Of a DNA stretch of 64,000 nt, positions 53,006 to 62,352 are shown one piece after another. Both the position numbers and the translations under genes were made by a program. A model generated the notes under the pieces. It was given only the letters and a program-made list of their open reading frames with translations. It was not told where the DNA came from and did not search any database. The stretch spans positions 3,782,001 to 3,846,000 of the forward strand of contig NZ_AP024660.1 of assembly GCF_019977395.1 (NCBI RefSeq), read 5' to 3'. Within the stretch, counting starts at the first letter, position 1, and each line of letters starts with the position of its first letter. The stretch is from Arthrobacter sp. NicSoilC5. Its GTDB lineage: Bacteria > Actinomycetota > Actinomycetes > Actinomycetales > Micrococcaceae.

Positions 53006-54493
53006 ATGACCAACCGGCCCGAACGGCCAGGGTCCAGGCCGAAGACTGATGGCCTGCCCAAGACTGAACCACTGACCCCTGCACAGCTTCGGCAGGACGC
53101 CGCCGCCAAGAGGATGCTGCGCCGCCTGGTGCAGGGCGAGAATCCTCCCACGGCTCCGCTGAGCATCGTGGACCGGCTGGCGGGCAGCCCGTACGCCAAC
53201 CCCACCATCCAGGTCGGCGGCGTGGATACGTCCGCGCGCAAAACCCTGGACTTCGCCCTGCACCTGGCTGAGACCATGTTCCGCTACGGCGCGGGCGCCC
53301 TGGAAGTCGAAACCAGCATCATCGCGGTCACGGCGGCCCTGGGGCTGAAGAACATCGAAGTGGACATCACCAACCAGTCCGTGGGCATCAACTACGCGCC
53401 CAAGGACCAGACCCCCATCGCCCTGCTGCGCGTGGTGCGGTCCTGGACCAACAACTACGCCGGGCTGGCCAAGGTGCACCAGCTGGTCACCGACATCGTG
53501 GCCGGGGGTGTGGGCCGTGACGAAGCAATCCGCAGGCTCAACGAGGCCATCACCAGCCCCAAGCCCTACCCGCGGTGGATGGTCACCGTAGCGTTCGGCA
53601 TTTTCGCCGCGGTGTTCGTGGGGGTGCTGGGCGGCGGCCCGGTGTCGTCGGTGATCGCGTTCGTGGCCAATATCGGCATCAGCCTGCTGGCCCGGCAGCT
53701 GGGACGCTGGCGGGTTCCCGACTTCTTCATCACCGCGAGCTGCTCTTTCGTGGTCACCATGCTGGCGCTGCTGCTCTGGCAGCTTGGGCTCACGACGTCG
53801 CCCTCCATCGTGGTGGTGGGCGGCATCCTGCTCCTCCTGCCCACCGGGCGCCTGGTGTCCTCCGTGCAGGACGCCATCAACGGCTTCCCCGTGACCGCGG
53901 CGGGCCGGTTCCTGTCCACCCTGCTGACCTTCGGCGCCATCGTGGCGGGAATCGCCGTTGCCTTCGTCGTGGGGGAGCTGACGGGGCTGCAGCGCATCGA
54001 CGTCACCCAGACCTTCCCGCCTGCCTACGATCTGTGGGTCCTGATCCTCTTCGTGGCCGCCGCTGTGATGGCCATCGGCATCACGGAACAGACCACGTGG
54101 AAGCTCCTGCTGCCCACGGCAGCCGTGGGCGTGGCCGGCTACCTGGTGCTGCTCGGCTGCGGCCAGCTGGGCATCGGGGACCGGTTTGCACCTGCCATGG
54201 CCGCCGTCGTCATTGGCCTGCTGGCACGGGTGGTAGCCCTGCGCATGGGCGCACCGCAGCTGGTGGTGGCAGTCCCCGCGGCACTCATCCTGCTGCCGGG
54301 CCTCACGATTTTCCGGTCCATGTATGTGCTCACCGTTGAGGAGTCTGAAGTCCTGGCCGGTGCCGGCGGGATGCTCAGTGCCGGCGCCATTGTGCTGGGC
54401 ACGGCGGGCGGGATTGTGCTGGGCGATGTGCTGGCCCGTCCACTGACCCGCAGCCTGGCAAGCAACGAGCGGCGCCGGGCCCGCCGCCGCTAA
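53006..54493 (+). CDS. thrE: Threonine/serine exporter family protein (ThrE)
   Basis: The 495-residue protein has an N-terminal soluble DUF1212 region (AETMFRYGAGALEVETSI, VVRSWTNNYAGL) and about ten membrane helices in two bundles, as in ThrE of Corynebacterium. That protein exports threonine and serine with proton motive force. GGAGG precedes ATG 53006. It is 34 nt from the fem gene and in the same direction, so it may be cotranscribed; whether this reflects shared use of Ser or Thr is inference. The stop is 20 nt from the convergent reductase gene. Confidence 0.9.
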   Translation: MTNRPERPGSRPKTDGLPKTEPLTPAQLRQDAAAKRMLRRLVQGENPPTAPLSIVDRLAGSPYANPTIQVGGVDTSARKTLDFALHLAETMFRYGAGALEVETSIIAVTAALGLKNIEVDITNQSVGINYAPKDQTPIALLRVVRSWTNNYAGLAKVHQLVTDIVAGGVGRDEAIRRLNEAITSPKPYPRWMVTVAFGIFAAVFVGVLGGGPVSSVIAFVANIGISLLARQLGRWRVPDFFITASCSFVVTMLALLLWQLGLTTSPSIVVVGGILLLLPTGRLVSSVQDAINGFPVTAAGRFLSTLLTFGAIVAGIAVAFVVGELTGLQRIDVTQTFPPAYDLWVLILFVAAAVMAIGITEQTTWKLLLPTAAVGVAGYLVLLGCGQLGIGDRFAPAMAAVVIGLLARVVALRMGAPQLVVAVPAALILLPGLTIFRSMYVLTVEESEVLAGAGGMLSAGAIVLGTAGGIVLGDVLARPLTRSLASNERRRARRR

Positions 54494-54513
54494 GCCACGG
54501 CCGCCTGTCCAGG

Positions 54514-55353
54514 CTAAATTTGGCCGACCGGAAGCTTCTTCTCGGCCTGGAAGTCGTCCTCTACCCGGCCCTGCGCCCAGTACCCGGAGAGGGACACCTG
54601 CCGGCGCTCCAGTCCGCGCTGCTTGAACAGGACCTCGCGCAGGGCTTTCATGTAGCCGCGTTCGCCGTGCGCAAAGACATCCACCGTGCCATCGGGCCAT
54701 TCCGCGTCCGCCACTGCGTTCACCAGCAGGTCGCTGGAACCCGCCGGAGCGCCGTTGCGGGGCAGCCAGGTGATGTGCAGTCCTGCCGGGGCGGCAATGG
54801 GCTGGATGTCCGCCCCGGATCCGACCTCCAGGAAGGCCAGCCCGGTTGCCCCTGCCGGCAGTGACTCGATGCAGGCGGCGATGGCGGGCAGGGCCGCCTC
54901 GTCACCGGCAAAGAGGTACCAGTCGGCCTCGGGGTTGGGGTTGTACGCGCCGCCGGGGCCGGTAAAGATCAACGGCTCACCCGGCTGGGCGTTGGCCGCC
55001 CACGGACCGGCGAACCCTTCATCGCCGTGGACCACGAAGTCGATGGCCAGCTCCCGGGCCCCGGGATCCACCCAGCGCAGCGTATAGGTGCGGGTGAACG
55101 GCCACTGCTCACGCGGCATGGTTTCCCGCACCGTCCAGAGATCCAGCGGGGAGGGGTACTCCACGCCGGGCTGTGGAAAGACGATCTTCACGTAACGGTC
55201 AACGAACCCGTTGTTGACGAAATCACCGAAGCCCTCTCCGCCGGCCACGATCCGGACCATGTGCGGGGAGAGCTGTTCCTTCCGCAGCACGGTGAGGTTG
55301 ACCTGCGGACGGCTCTTCTTGGTTGCGCTGGTGGCGGCGGGGACAGTGCTCAT
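54514..55353 (-). CDS. Siderophore-interacting protein (ferric-siderophore reductase)
   Basis: The 279-residue protein has the FAD_binding_9 and SIP domains: VNLTVLRKEQLSPHMVRI at the first strand, RTYTLRWVDPGARELAIDFVVHG for flavin binding (parts quoted: RTYTLRWVD), WYLFAGDEAALPAIAA for NAD(P)H binding, and a C-terminal FAHGERGYMKALRE. It reduces ferric siderophores to release iron inside the cell. ATG 55353 lies 6 nt from a TAGGCT box on the minus strand that is part of an iron-box-like sequence. The upstream gene ung ends 13 nt before, so this gene has its own promoter in the ung 3' end. Confidence 0.92.
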   Translation of the reverse strand: MSTVPAATSATKKSRPQVNLTVLRKEQLSPHMVRIVAGGEGFGDFVNNGFVDRYVKIVFPQPGVEYPSPLDLWTVRETMPREQWPFTRTYTLRWVDPGARELAIDFVVHGDEGFAGPWAANAQPGEPLIFTGPGGAYNPNPEADWYLFAGDEAALPAIAACIESLPAGATGLAFLEVGSGADIQPIAAPAGLHITWLPRNGAPAGSSDLLVNAVADAEWPDGTVDVFAHGERGYMKALREVLFKQRGLERRQVSLSGYWAQGRVEDDFQAEKKLPVGQI

Positions 55354-55371
55354 AAGGCAAGCCTAGCTAGG
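55353..55371. promoter_or_regulatory. DtxR/IdeR iron-box-like site and leaderless promoter
   Basis: TAAGGCAAGCCTAGCTAGG matches the 19-bp iron-box consensus TTAGGTTAGCCTAACCTAA at 11 positions by eye, including the core AGCCTA. On the minus strand it contains TAGGCT, 6 nt before the reductase ATG. Repression by iron-loaded DtxR/IdeR would suit the gene. Confidence 0.5.
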
Positions 55372-56137
55372 GCAGCGGCGGGAGTTCCCAAGTTACGTCC
55401 CGCGCACCCTGTTCCCGGAGCAGCTGGTTTACGCGGCTGAACGGCCTGGAACCAAAGAACCCGCGGGAAGCGGACAGCGGACTGGGGTGCGGGCTGGTGA
55501 CCGCAGGAGCCCCGCCCAGGAGCGGCCGGACGCCCTCAGCCTCCTTGCCCCACAACACCGCCACCAGCGGCATCCCTGACCCGTCCGGGGACTTGCGGGC
55601 GGCCAGTGCGGTGACTGCCGCCGTCGTAATTTCCTCCCAGCCCTTGCCCCGGTGGGAGCCCGCCGCGCCGGCCCGGACGGTGAGCACCCGGTTCAGGAGC
55701 AGCACCCCCTGCTCCGTCCACGCGGACAAATCCCCATGGACGCGCGGGGGAATGCCCAGGTCCGACTCCAGCTCCCGGTAAATGTTGACCAGGCTGCGGG
55801 GGAGGGGTCGGACGTGCGGGTCAACCGAAAACGACAGGCCGACGGCGTGTCCCGGCGTGGGGTAGGGGTCCTGCCCCACGATGAGGACCTTCACGTCCGC
55901 GAAGGGCTGGCGGAAGGCGCGCAGGACGTTCGACGGCGGCGGCAGGAGCTGGTGCCCGGCCGCCTCTTCGTCTGCGAGGAACGCCAGGACCTTCCGGAGC
56001 TGGGCTTCGACGCCCTGCAGCGCCGCGGCCCAGTCCGGAGCCATCAGCTCTGCCAGTGGCAGCTGCGCCAGATCGGCGAAGCCGGCGGCGTCCGCAGGGT
56101 CCTGCTGCAGCTCGAAGAGGGCGTCCGATTTAACCAT
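55367..56137 (-). CDS. ung: Uracil-DNA glycosylase
   Basis: Ung removes uracil from DNA at the start of base-excision repair. The 256-residue protein has family 1 motifs: the water-activating [17 protein letters not shown] (D90), LLLNRVLTV with the uracil-binding Asn, and [19 protein letters not shown] with the catalytic His. ATG 56137 starts [10 protein letters not shown]. It is followed closely by the siderophore reductase gene, whose promoter overlaps its stop. Confidence 0.95.
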   Translation of the reverse strand: MVKSDALFELQQDPADAAGFADLAQLPLAELMAPDWAAALQGVEAQLRKVLAFLADEEAAGHQLLPPPSNVLRAFRQPFADVKVLIVGQDPYPTPGHAVGLSFSVDPHVRPLPRSLVNIYRELESDLGIPPRVHGDLSAWTEQGVLLLNRVLTVRAGAAGSHRGKGWEEITTAAVTALAARKSPDGSGMPLVAVLWGKEAEGVRPLLGGAPAVTSPHPSPLSASRGFFGSRPFSRVNQLLREQGARDVTWELPPLP

Positions 56138-56268
56138 CGTTCCATTGTTGCAGGGACGGAGCAGGGCCGGCCGGGAACATCCAGCCGGGCGGGCGTAAAT
56201 GACACCCTTGTTATTCGGCGGCTAGCATAGGGGTAAGACATTGACCCTTACCAGCGAAGGAGTGCGCC

Positions 56269-56598
56269 GTGGCGGAACCGGCCCGGGAACACCTGCCGGA
56301 GCAGGATCCAGGGAACTCCCTCCTGGCGGATTTCACCCTTCGTGAGTCCTCCCTGTCCGAGCGTGAACAACAGATGCTGGCGCTGGAACGGCAGTGGTGG
56401 AAGTACGCGGGAGCCAAGGAGCAGGCCATCCGTGACCTGTTTGACCTCTCCGCCACCCATTACTACCAGCTCCTGAACGCATTGATCGACCGCGAGGATG
56501 CGCTGGCCCACGATCCCATGCTGGTCAAGAGATTGCGTAGACTACGTACGTCGCGCCACCGTGCACGTACTGCCCGGCGCCTGGGATCCGACGCTTAA
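56269..56598 (+). CDS. DUF3263 protein
   Basis: The 109-residue protein matches the actinobacterial DUF3263 family: LSEREQQMLALERQWWKYAG, then a helix-turn-helix-like AIRDLFDLSATHYYQLLNAL and a basic tail (RRLRTSRHRARTARRLG). The shape suggests DNA binding, but no function is known. The GTG at 56269 has AAGGAG at 5 nt. TAGCAT at 56223-56228 may be the -10. A short inverted repeat (GGTAAG / CTTACC, 56232-56252) lies in the leader. Confidence 0.88.
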   Translation: MAEPAREHLPEQDPGNSLLADFTLRESSLSEREQQMLALERQWWKYAGAKEQAIRDLFDLSATHYYQLLNALIDREDALAHDPMLVKRLRRLRTSRHRARTARRLGSDA

Positions 56599-56649
56599 GA
56601 CGCCCCAGGCCGGGACAACAGCCGCAATCAACAAGGATGTCCTTCCACC

Positions 56650-57291
56650 ATGACCAGATACGCCCGCGATGAATTCGACAAAGTCCCGGAGGCTGCGTCG
56701 CGACAAGGTGTCCACCGGACGGCCTCGGCCCCGTCCCGCGTGCGGCTGTGGCCCATCCTGGCGATGGGAGTGGCGGCCCTGGCCATAGGGTTGGTGTCCT
56801 TCCTTATCCTTCCCAAACTTGGCTTCAACACCACCGCCAGCCAGGCCTCGGCCAGCGTGGAGTCAGCTCCGCTGGCCGGCACCGGCACAGCCCCTTCGGC
56901 CACGCCTTCCGCTTCCGCGCCCGTGGCTTCCACGGTGCCCTCCGCTTCTTCCGAGCCAACCCAGGACGCCGGCCCCGCTCCGGAGTCCACGGCCCCTGCC
57001 AGCCAGCAGGCCGTCGTCGACAGGACCCAGGCCGTTGCCGTCTACAACGCCGCCGGCACGGCGGGGCTGGCCAGCCGGGTAGGCGCAACCGTCCAGGGTG
57101 ACGGTTGGCGGCTCGGCCAGGTTGGTAACTGGTCCGGAGCCCCGCAAAAGTCCTCCGTGATTTTCTACGCAGGTCCCCAGCACCTGGCCAGCGCCCAGGC
57201 GCTTGCCGGTCTGCTGAACATCCCCACCGTGGTGGACAGTACCGAATTCCAGTCGCCGCTCGTTGTGGTCCTGGGCCCGGGTTACCGGTAG
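56650..57291 (+). CDS. LytR C-terminal domain membrane protein
   Basis: The 213-residue protein has a basic N-terminus, one membrane helix (about 34-55, LWPILAMGVAALAIGLVSFL), a long Ala/Ser/Pro linker and an outside LytR_C domain (VAVYNAAGTAGLASRVGATV through VVVLGPGY). This domain is found beside, or fused to, LytR-CpsA-Psr enzymes that attach polymers to peptidoglycan; here it stands without the enzyme. It follows DUF3263 after 51 nt, a pairing common in actinobacteria, and probably shares its transcript. Confidence 0.9.
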   Translation: MTRYARDEFDKVPEAASRQGVHRTASAPSRVRLWPILAMGVAALAIGLVSFLILPKLGFNTTASQASASVESAPLAGTGTAPSATPSASAPVASTVPSASSEPTQDAGPAPESTAPASQQAVVDRTQAVAVYNAAGTAGLASRVGATVQGDGWRLGQVGNWSGAPQKSSVIFYAGPQHLASAQALAGLLNIPTVVDSTEFQSPLVVVLGPGYR

Positions 57292-57357
57292 CCGCACGCC
57301 GTCCAGTAACGCCGGTCCGGTCTCCACCTGGCCCCCAAACGGAAAGAGTTGTTCATC

Positions 57358-57564
57358 ATGGCACTGGGAACCGTGAAATGGTTCAACGCTGAAAAGGGCT
57401 ACGGCTTCATCACCGTTGACGGCTCCGGTGATGACATTTTTGTCCACTGGTCCGCAATCCAGGGGGAGGGGTACCGTGCCCTGGCCGAGGGGCAGCGGGT
57501 GCAGCTCGATGTGGGCGAGGGTGAAAAGGGTCCGCAGGCGGAAAACGTCCGGCCGGCCCAGTGA
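57358..57564 (+). CDS. Cold-shock domain protein
   Basis: The 68-residue protein is a single OB-fold cold-shock domain. RNP1 is KGYGFI and RNP2 is DIFVHW, the surfaces that bind single-stranded RNA or DNA. The start ATG 57358 gives [17 protein letters not shown], the usual N-terminus; GGAAAGAG lies 10 nt upstream. The stop TGA overlaps the start of the next gene (TGATG), an unusual coupling with a transport lipoprotein. Confidence 0.95.
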   Translation: MALGTVKWFNAEKGYGFITVDGSGDDIFVHWSAIQGEGYRALAEGQRVQLDVGEGEKGPQAENVRPAQ

Positions 57565-58832
57565 TGCCTGCTCTGCGGCGAGATGGCCGCGTCCGGGCGG
57601 CCCTCGCCCTGTCCGCGGCAGCAGTTCTTTCGATGACAGCATGCGCCGGTACCGGCGGCAACGCCAGGGTGGAAACGGCGGAGGCCTCCGGCGACGGCGT
57701 GCTGCGGGTAGGGATGATCCTGGACAATGCCGGTGACAATGCCTTCCTTAACGCTCCCCAGCTGGCTGCCGCCAAGCTCGCCGTCCAGGACATCAACGCC
57801 GCCGGCGGACACAAAGGCCGGCCGGTGGAGCTCCTCCCGGTGCACCCGGACCAGGACACGGGAAAGCAGGCGAAGGACCTCGCCGCCGCCAAAGCGGATG
57901 TGGTGATCGGACCCACCGATTCCAGCCATGCGGCCGCCGCGGTGGACGTTCTGTCCCACGCGCGCATACCGGTCATCTCGCCGGCCAACACCGCCGCAGG
58001 CCTGTCAGGGCTCGCCAGCGGAGGCTACTATTTCCGCACCGCCGCAGCCGACGTCGCCCAGGGCCCCGTGCTGGCAAAACTCGCCAAGGACTCCGGGGCG
58101 GCCACCATCACTGTGCTGTACCAGGAAGGCTCCTACGGCAAGGACCTCTCCGCTGCCGTCACAGACGCTGCGACAAAGTCCGGACTCACGGTCCTGCCCG
58201 GGGCCGGCTTCAAGGACGGTGCCGCCGCCGAAACCGCGCGCTCCACTGCAAAGGCCAAGCCTGACGCCGTCGTCCTGATTGCCCGCGAGGGCGCGCAGGA
58301 CGCCCTGGCCGGGCTGGACAGCGCCGGCCTCACCGGTTCACGGATCATCCTCAGCGACGGCGCGTTTGCCCGGTACGGCTCCAGGCTCGGCTCCGGGACC
58401 CTCGAGGGCACACGCGCCGTCGTCCCCGGACAGTTGCCCACCGCTGCCTTCCAGGCAAAACTGCTGGCGGTGGACCCTGCCCTCAAGGACGTCTCCTACG
58501 CTGCCGAAACCTACGACGCCGTCACGCTGGCGGCCCTCGCCGCAGCACGTGCCCAGGATGACGCCGGACGCTCCATTGCCGGCAACCTGATTGCCGTCTC
58601 CGGAGGGGCAGCCGGCCCCGGCGCCGGAGTGCCAGCCGCCCCATGCCTGAGCTACAAGGAGTGCCTGGGCGGCCTTGCTGCCGGCCCGGACATCAACTAC
58701 GACGGCGAATCGGGCCCGGTGGCCTTCGATGCCAAGGGCGATATCACCACGGCCCTCTTCTCCGTGTACACCTTCGGACCCGACAACAACCCCTCGCTGT
58801 CCGGCCGGGAGACAGCGGGCCACTCCGGCTGA
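57564..58832 (+). CDS. Orphan Leu/Ile/Val-type solute-binding lipoprotein
   Basis: The 422-residue protein is a Peripla_BP_6 (LIV-binding) family member with a signal peptide and lipobox LSMTAC (C27). Landmarks are VLRVGMILDNAGDNAFLNAP, DVVIGPTDSSHAAAAVDVL, IPVISPANTAAGLS and the ligand-site YEGS-like LYQEGSYGKDLS. It should bind an amino acid or amide outside the membrane. No permease or ATPase lies nearby, so partners must be elsewhere or the protein is a sensor. ATG 57564 is used; it shares its first base with the csp stop. GTG 57561 is also possible. Confidence 0.88.
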   Translation: MPALRRDGRVRAALALSAAAVLSMTACAGTGGNARVETAEASGDGVLRVGMILDNAGDNAFLNAPQLAAAKLAVQDINAAGGHKGRPVELLPVHPDQDTGKQAKDLAAAKADVVIGPTDSSHAAAAVDVLSHARIPVISPANTAAGLSGLASGGYYFRTAAADVAQGPVLAKLAKDSGAATITVLYQEGSYGKDLSAAVTDAATKSGLTVLPGAGFKDGAAAETARSTAKAKPDAVVLIAREGAQDALAGLDSAGLTGSRIILSDGAFARYGSRLGSGTLEGTRAVVPGQLPTAAFQAKLLAVDPALKDVSYAAETYDAVTLAALAAARAQDDAGRSIAGNLIAVSGGAAGPGAGVPAAPCLSYKECLGGLAAGPDINYDGESGPVAFDAKGDITTALFSVYTFGPDNNPSLSGRETAGHSG

Positions 58833-58882
58833 TCGCCCTGGGCGAAGCGGCCCCGTCCTGCGGGGTGTCACGCGTCTTTTCG

Positions 58883-58909
58883 CTTGCACTCTCACCTGGG
58901 GAGTGCTAA
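58883..58909. promoter_or_regulatory. CIRCE element 1 (HrcA operator)
   Basis: CTTGCACTC, 9 nt, GAGTGCTAA matches the HrcA consensus TTAGCACTC-N9-GAGTGCTAA with the right half exact and two changes in the left half. Confidence 0.85.
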
Positions 58910-58917
58910 TTATTGAC

Positions 58918-60757
<1,840 letters not shown>

Positions 60758-60790
60758 GCCTCCCGGCCGGGACCTGCCCCGCCAATTACG

Positions 60791-60829
60791 AAAGTGCGGC
60801 CCCCTCTTCCGAGGGGGCCGCACTTTTTT
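60791..60829 (+). terminator. Rho-independent terminator after groEL
   Basis: A perfect 16-bp stem (60791-60806 with 60811-60826) with a TTCC loop ends in six T. It may also serve the convergent lipoprotein gene that ends at 60846. Confidence 0.93.
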
Positions 60830-60845
60830 GTCCCGCTGCCGGGCT

Positions 60846-62156
60846 CTACTTCCTGGCCGAATCCAGCATCCCCTGGACTTCCTTCTTGAAGGCTTCGGCG
60901 GCAGCCTGGGGGGTCTGCCGGTCATACAGCACTTCATCCGTGTAGCGCTTGATGACATTCTGGACGCTTCCCGCACCCACAGGAGGAACCGGGGGCGCGT
61001 CCTTGATATCCGGCGCAATGTCCTTCAGGAACCCCACCACGGTGGTGTCTGCCGGCTTGAGCGAGGACGTGATGCCGGAAACGATGTCGCTGTTGGTGGG
61101 TACCCCCCTGTCCGTCATCAGGATGGCCCCGGCCTCCGGGCGGTTGGTGAGGTAGTTGATAAACTCCGCGGCTTCCTTGGGATGCTTTGAACGGGATGAG
61201 GCGGACCAGAACATCGTCGGCTTGTAGTACATGCCGTTACTGGCCGCCGCGCCGTCGACGCTCGGAGCGCGCAGCATTTTGATGTTGCTGCCGGTGGTGG
61301 CCTCAAGCGATCCAAGTTGGTTGGTCCACCACCAGGCCATACCCACCCGGTTGGTGCCGAAGAGGCTTTGCTCAAGGCTGGCCCCGCCGTCTTCCGTCGC
61401 CACGTTCGCCGGCGGGCTGGCCCTGGAATCGCGTTGTTCCTTGAGCCGTTCCCAGAAGGAGGCGGCCGTGCCGGCCTCAAAGCCGAGCTTGCCGTCAGCG
61501 GAGTAGAGGTTTTCCCCGTGCTGGCGCAGCCAGATGATCAGGTCGGCCTCGTTGCTGCCGTAGGCGGCACCATAGGTCTTCCCGTCACTCGCGGCGCTGA
61601 GCTCCGCGGCGGTGTCCATGAATTCTTTCCACGTCCACGTCTTGTCATCCGGGACGGGTATGCCGGCCGCTTCAAATACCTTGGTGTTGGCCATGATGAC
61701 GTAGGCATTCTGGCCTGTGCTCAGGCCATACTGTGCGCCGCTGTACTGGCCGGACGCGAGGGCTTCCTTGTCCAGTTTCGACGTGTCGATGCCGTCCTGC
61801 TTGGACAAGTCCATGAGGGCGCCGCGGCCGCCGTATTCGGCGATGTACTTCTGGTCCATCTGAATGACGTCGGGCGCATCGTTGGCGGCGGTCTTTGTGG
61901 CCAGCTTGTCCCAGTAGCTGGACCATTCGCCGGGCTCGGCCTTGACCTTGATGTTTGGATGGGACGCCTCAAACGCGGCGATGACCTTGTCTGTCTGTCC
62001 GTTGAGGTACTCGTTGCCCCACCATGCGAACCGCAGGGTTACCTGGCCGTTGTCGCCCGATCCGCCCGGGGCTCCGCAGCCTGTGGCCAGGATGGACAGG
62101 GCAAGGGCGGCAGCGCCAAGCTGGAAACTGCGGCGGCTTACGACTGGAATCGTCAT
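60846..62156 (-). CDS. Orphan sugar-binding lipoprotein, ABC solute-binding family 1
   Basis: The 436-residue protein is a CUT1-type solute-binding protein. The signal peptide has a twin-arginine motif (SRRSF, R8-R9) and the lipobox ILATGC (C27), so it may be exported by Tat and then lipidated. The mature part has VTLRFAWWGNEYLNGQTDKV, DVIQMDQKYIAEYGGRGALM and VGMAWWWTNQLG. No permeases adjoin it; the shared ATPase UgpC/MsmK at 19-20 kb could power its importer. ATG 62156 follows AAGGAAC. Its promoter is bracketed by two LacI-type operators, so its sugar is probably sensed by a LacI protein, maybe one encoded elsewhere. Confidence 0.9.
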   Translation of the reverse strand: MTIPVVSRRSFQLGAAALALSILATGCGAPGGSGDNGQVTLRFAWWGNEYLNGQTDKVIAAFEASHPNIKVKAEPGEWSSYWDKLATKTAANDAPDVIQMDQKYIAEYGGRGALMDLSKQDGIDTSKLDKEALASGQYSGAQYGLSTGQNAYVIMANTKVFEAAGIPVPDDKTWTWKEFMDTAAELSAASDGKTYGAAYGSNEADLIIWLRQHGENLYSADGKLGFEAGTAASFWERLKEQRDSRASPPANVATEDGGASLEQSLFGTNRVGMAWWWTNQLGSLEATTGSNIKMLRAPSVDGAAASNGMYYKPTMFWSASSRSKHPKEAAEFINYLTNRPEAGAILMTDRGVPTNSDIVSGITSSLKPADTTVVGFLKDIAPDIKDAPPVPPVGAGSVQNVIKRYTDEVLYDRQTPQAAAEAFKKEVQGMLDSARK

Positions 62157-62224
62157 TGATGTTCCTTCCGGGTTGGCTTCTCCGGCGCGGCCCAGCACGG
62201 TCGCCCGGCGTAGTCCAAGGATGA

Positions 62225-62240
62225 GAGAAACCGCTTTCTC
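62225..62240. promoter_or_regulatory. LacI-type operator, promoter-proximal
   Basis: GAGAAACCGCTTTCTC has perfect 6-bp arms around CCGC. It lies downstream of the -10 of the lipoprotein promoter. Confidence 0.6.
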
Positions 62241-62253
62241 ATGTGATGCTGTG

Positions 62254-62283
62254 ATTGTTTCGCGCATCCGGCACCCCCGTCAA
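62254..62283 (-). promoter_or_regulatory. Promoter of the sugar-binding lipoprotein
   Basis: On the minus strand TTGACG (62278-62283) and AACAAT (62254-62259) are 18 nt apart. LacI-type operators lie on both sides. Confidence 0.5.
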
Positions 62284-62291
62284 GAATTTTC

Positions 62292-62305
62292 GGTAAACGT
62301 TTTCC
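62292..62305. promoter_or_regulatory. LacI-type operator, distal
   Basis: GGTAAACGTTTTCC is a CG-centred palindrome with one mismatched base pair. Its centre is 66 bp from the proximal operator. It lies just upstream of the -35 and 47 nt before the divergent RNase H gene. Confidence 0.6.
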
Positions 62306-62352
62306 CACATCTTCACCGGGCCGCTGTCGGCCGCTTCTGGCAGGATGGACCG

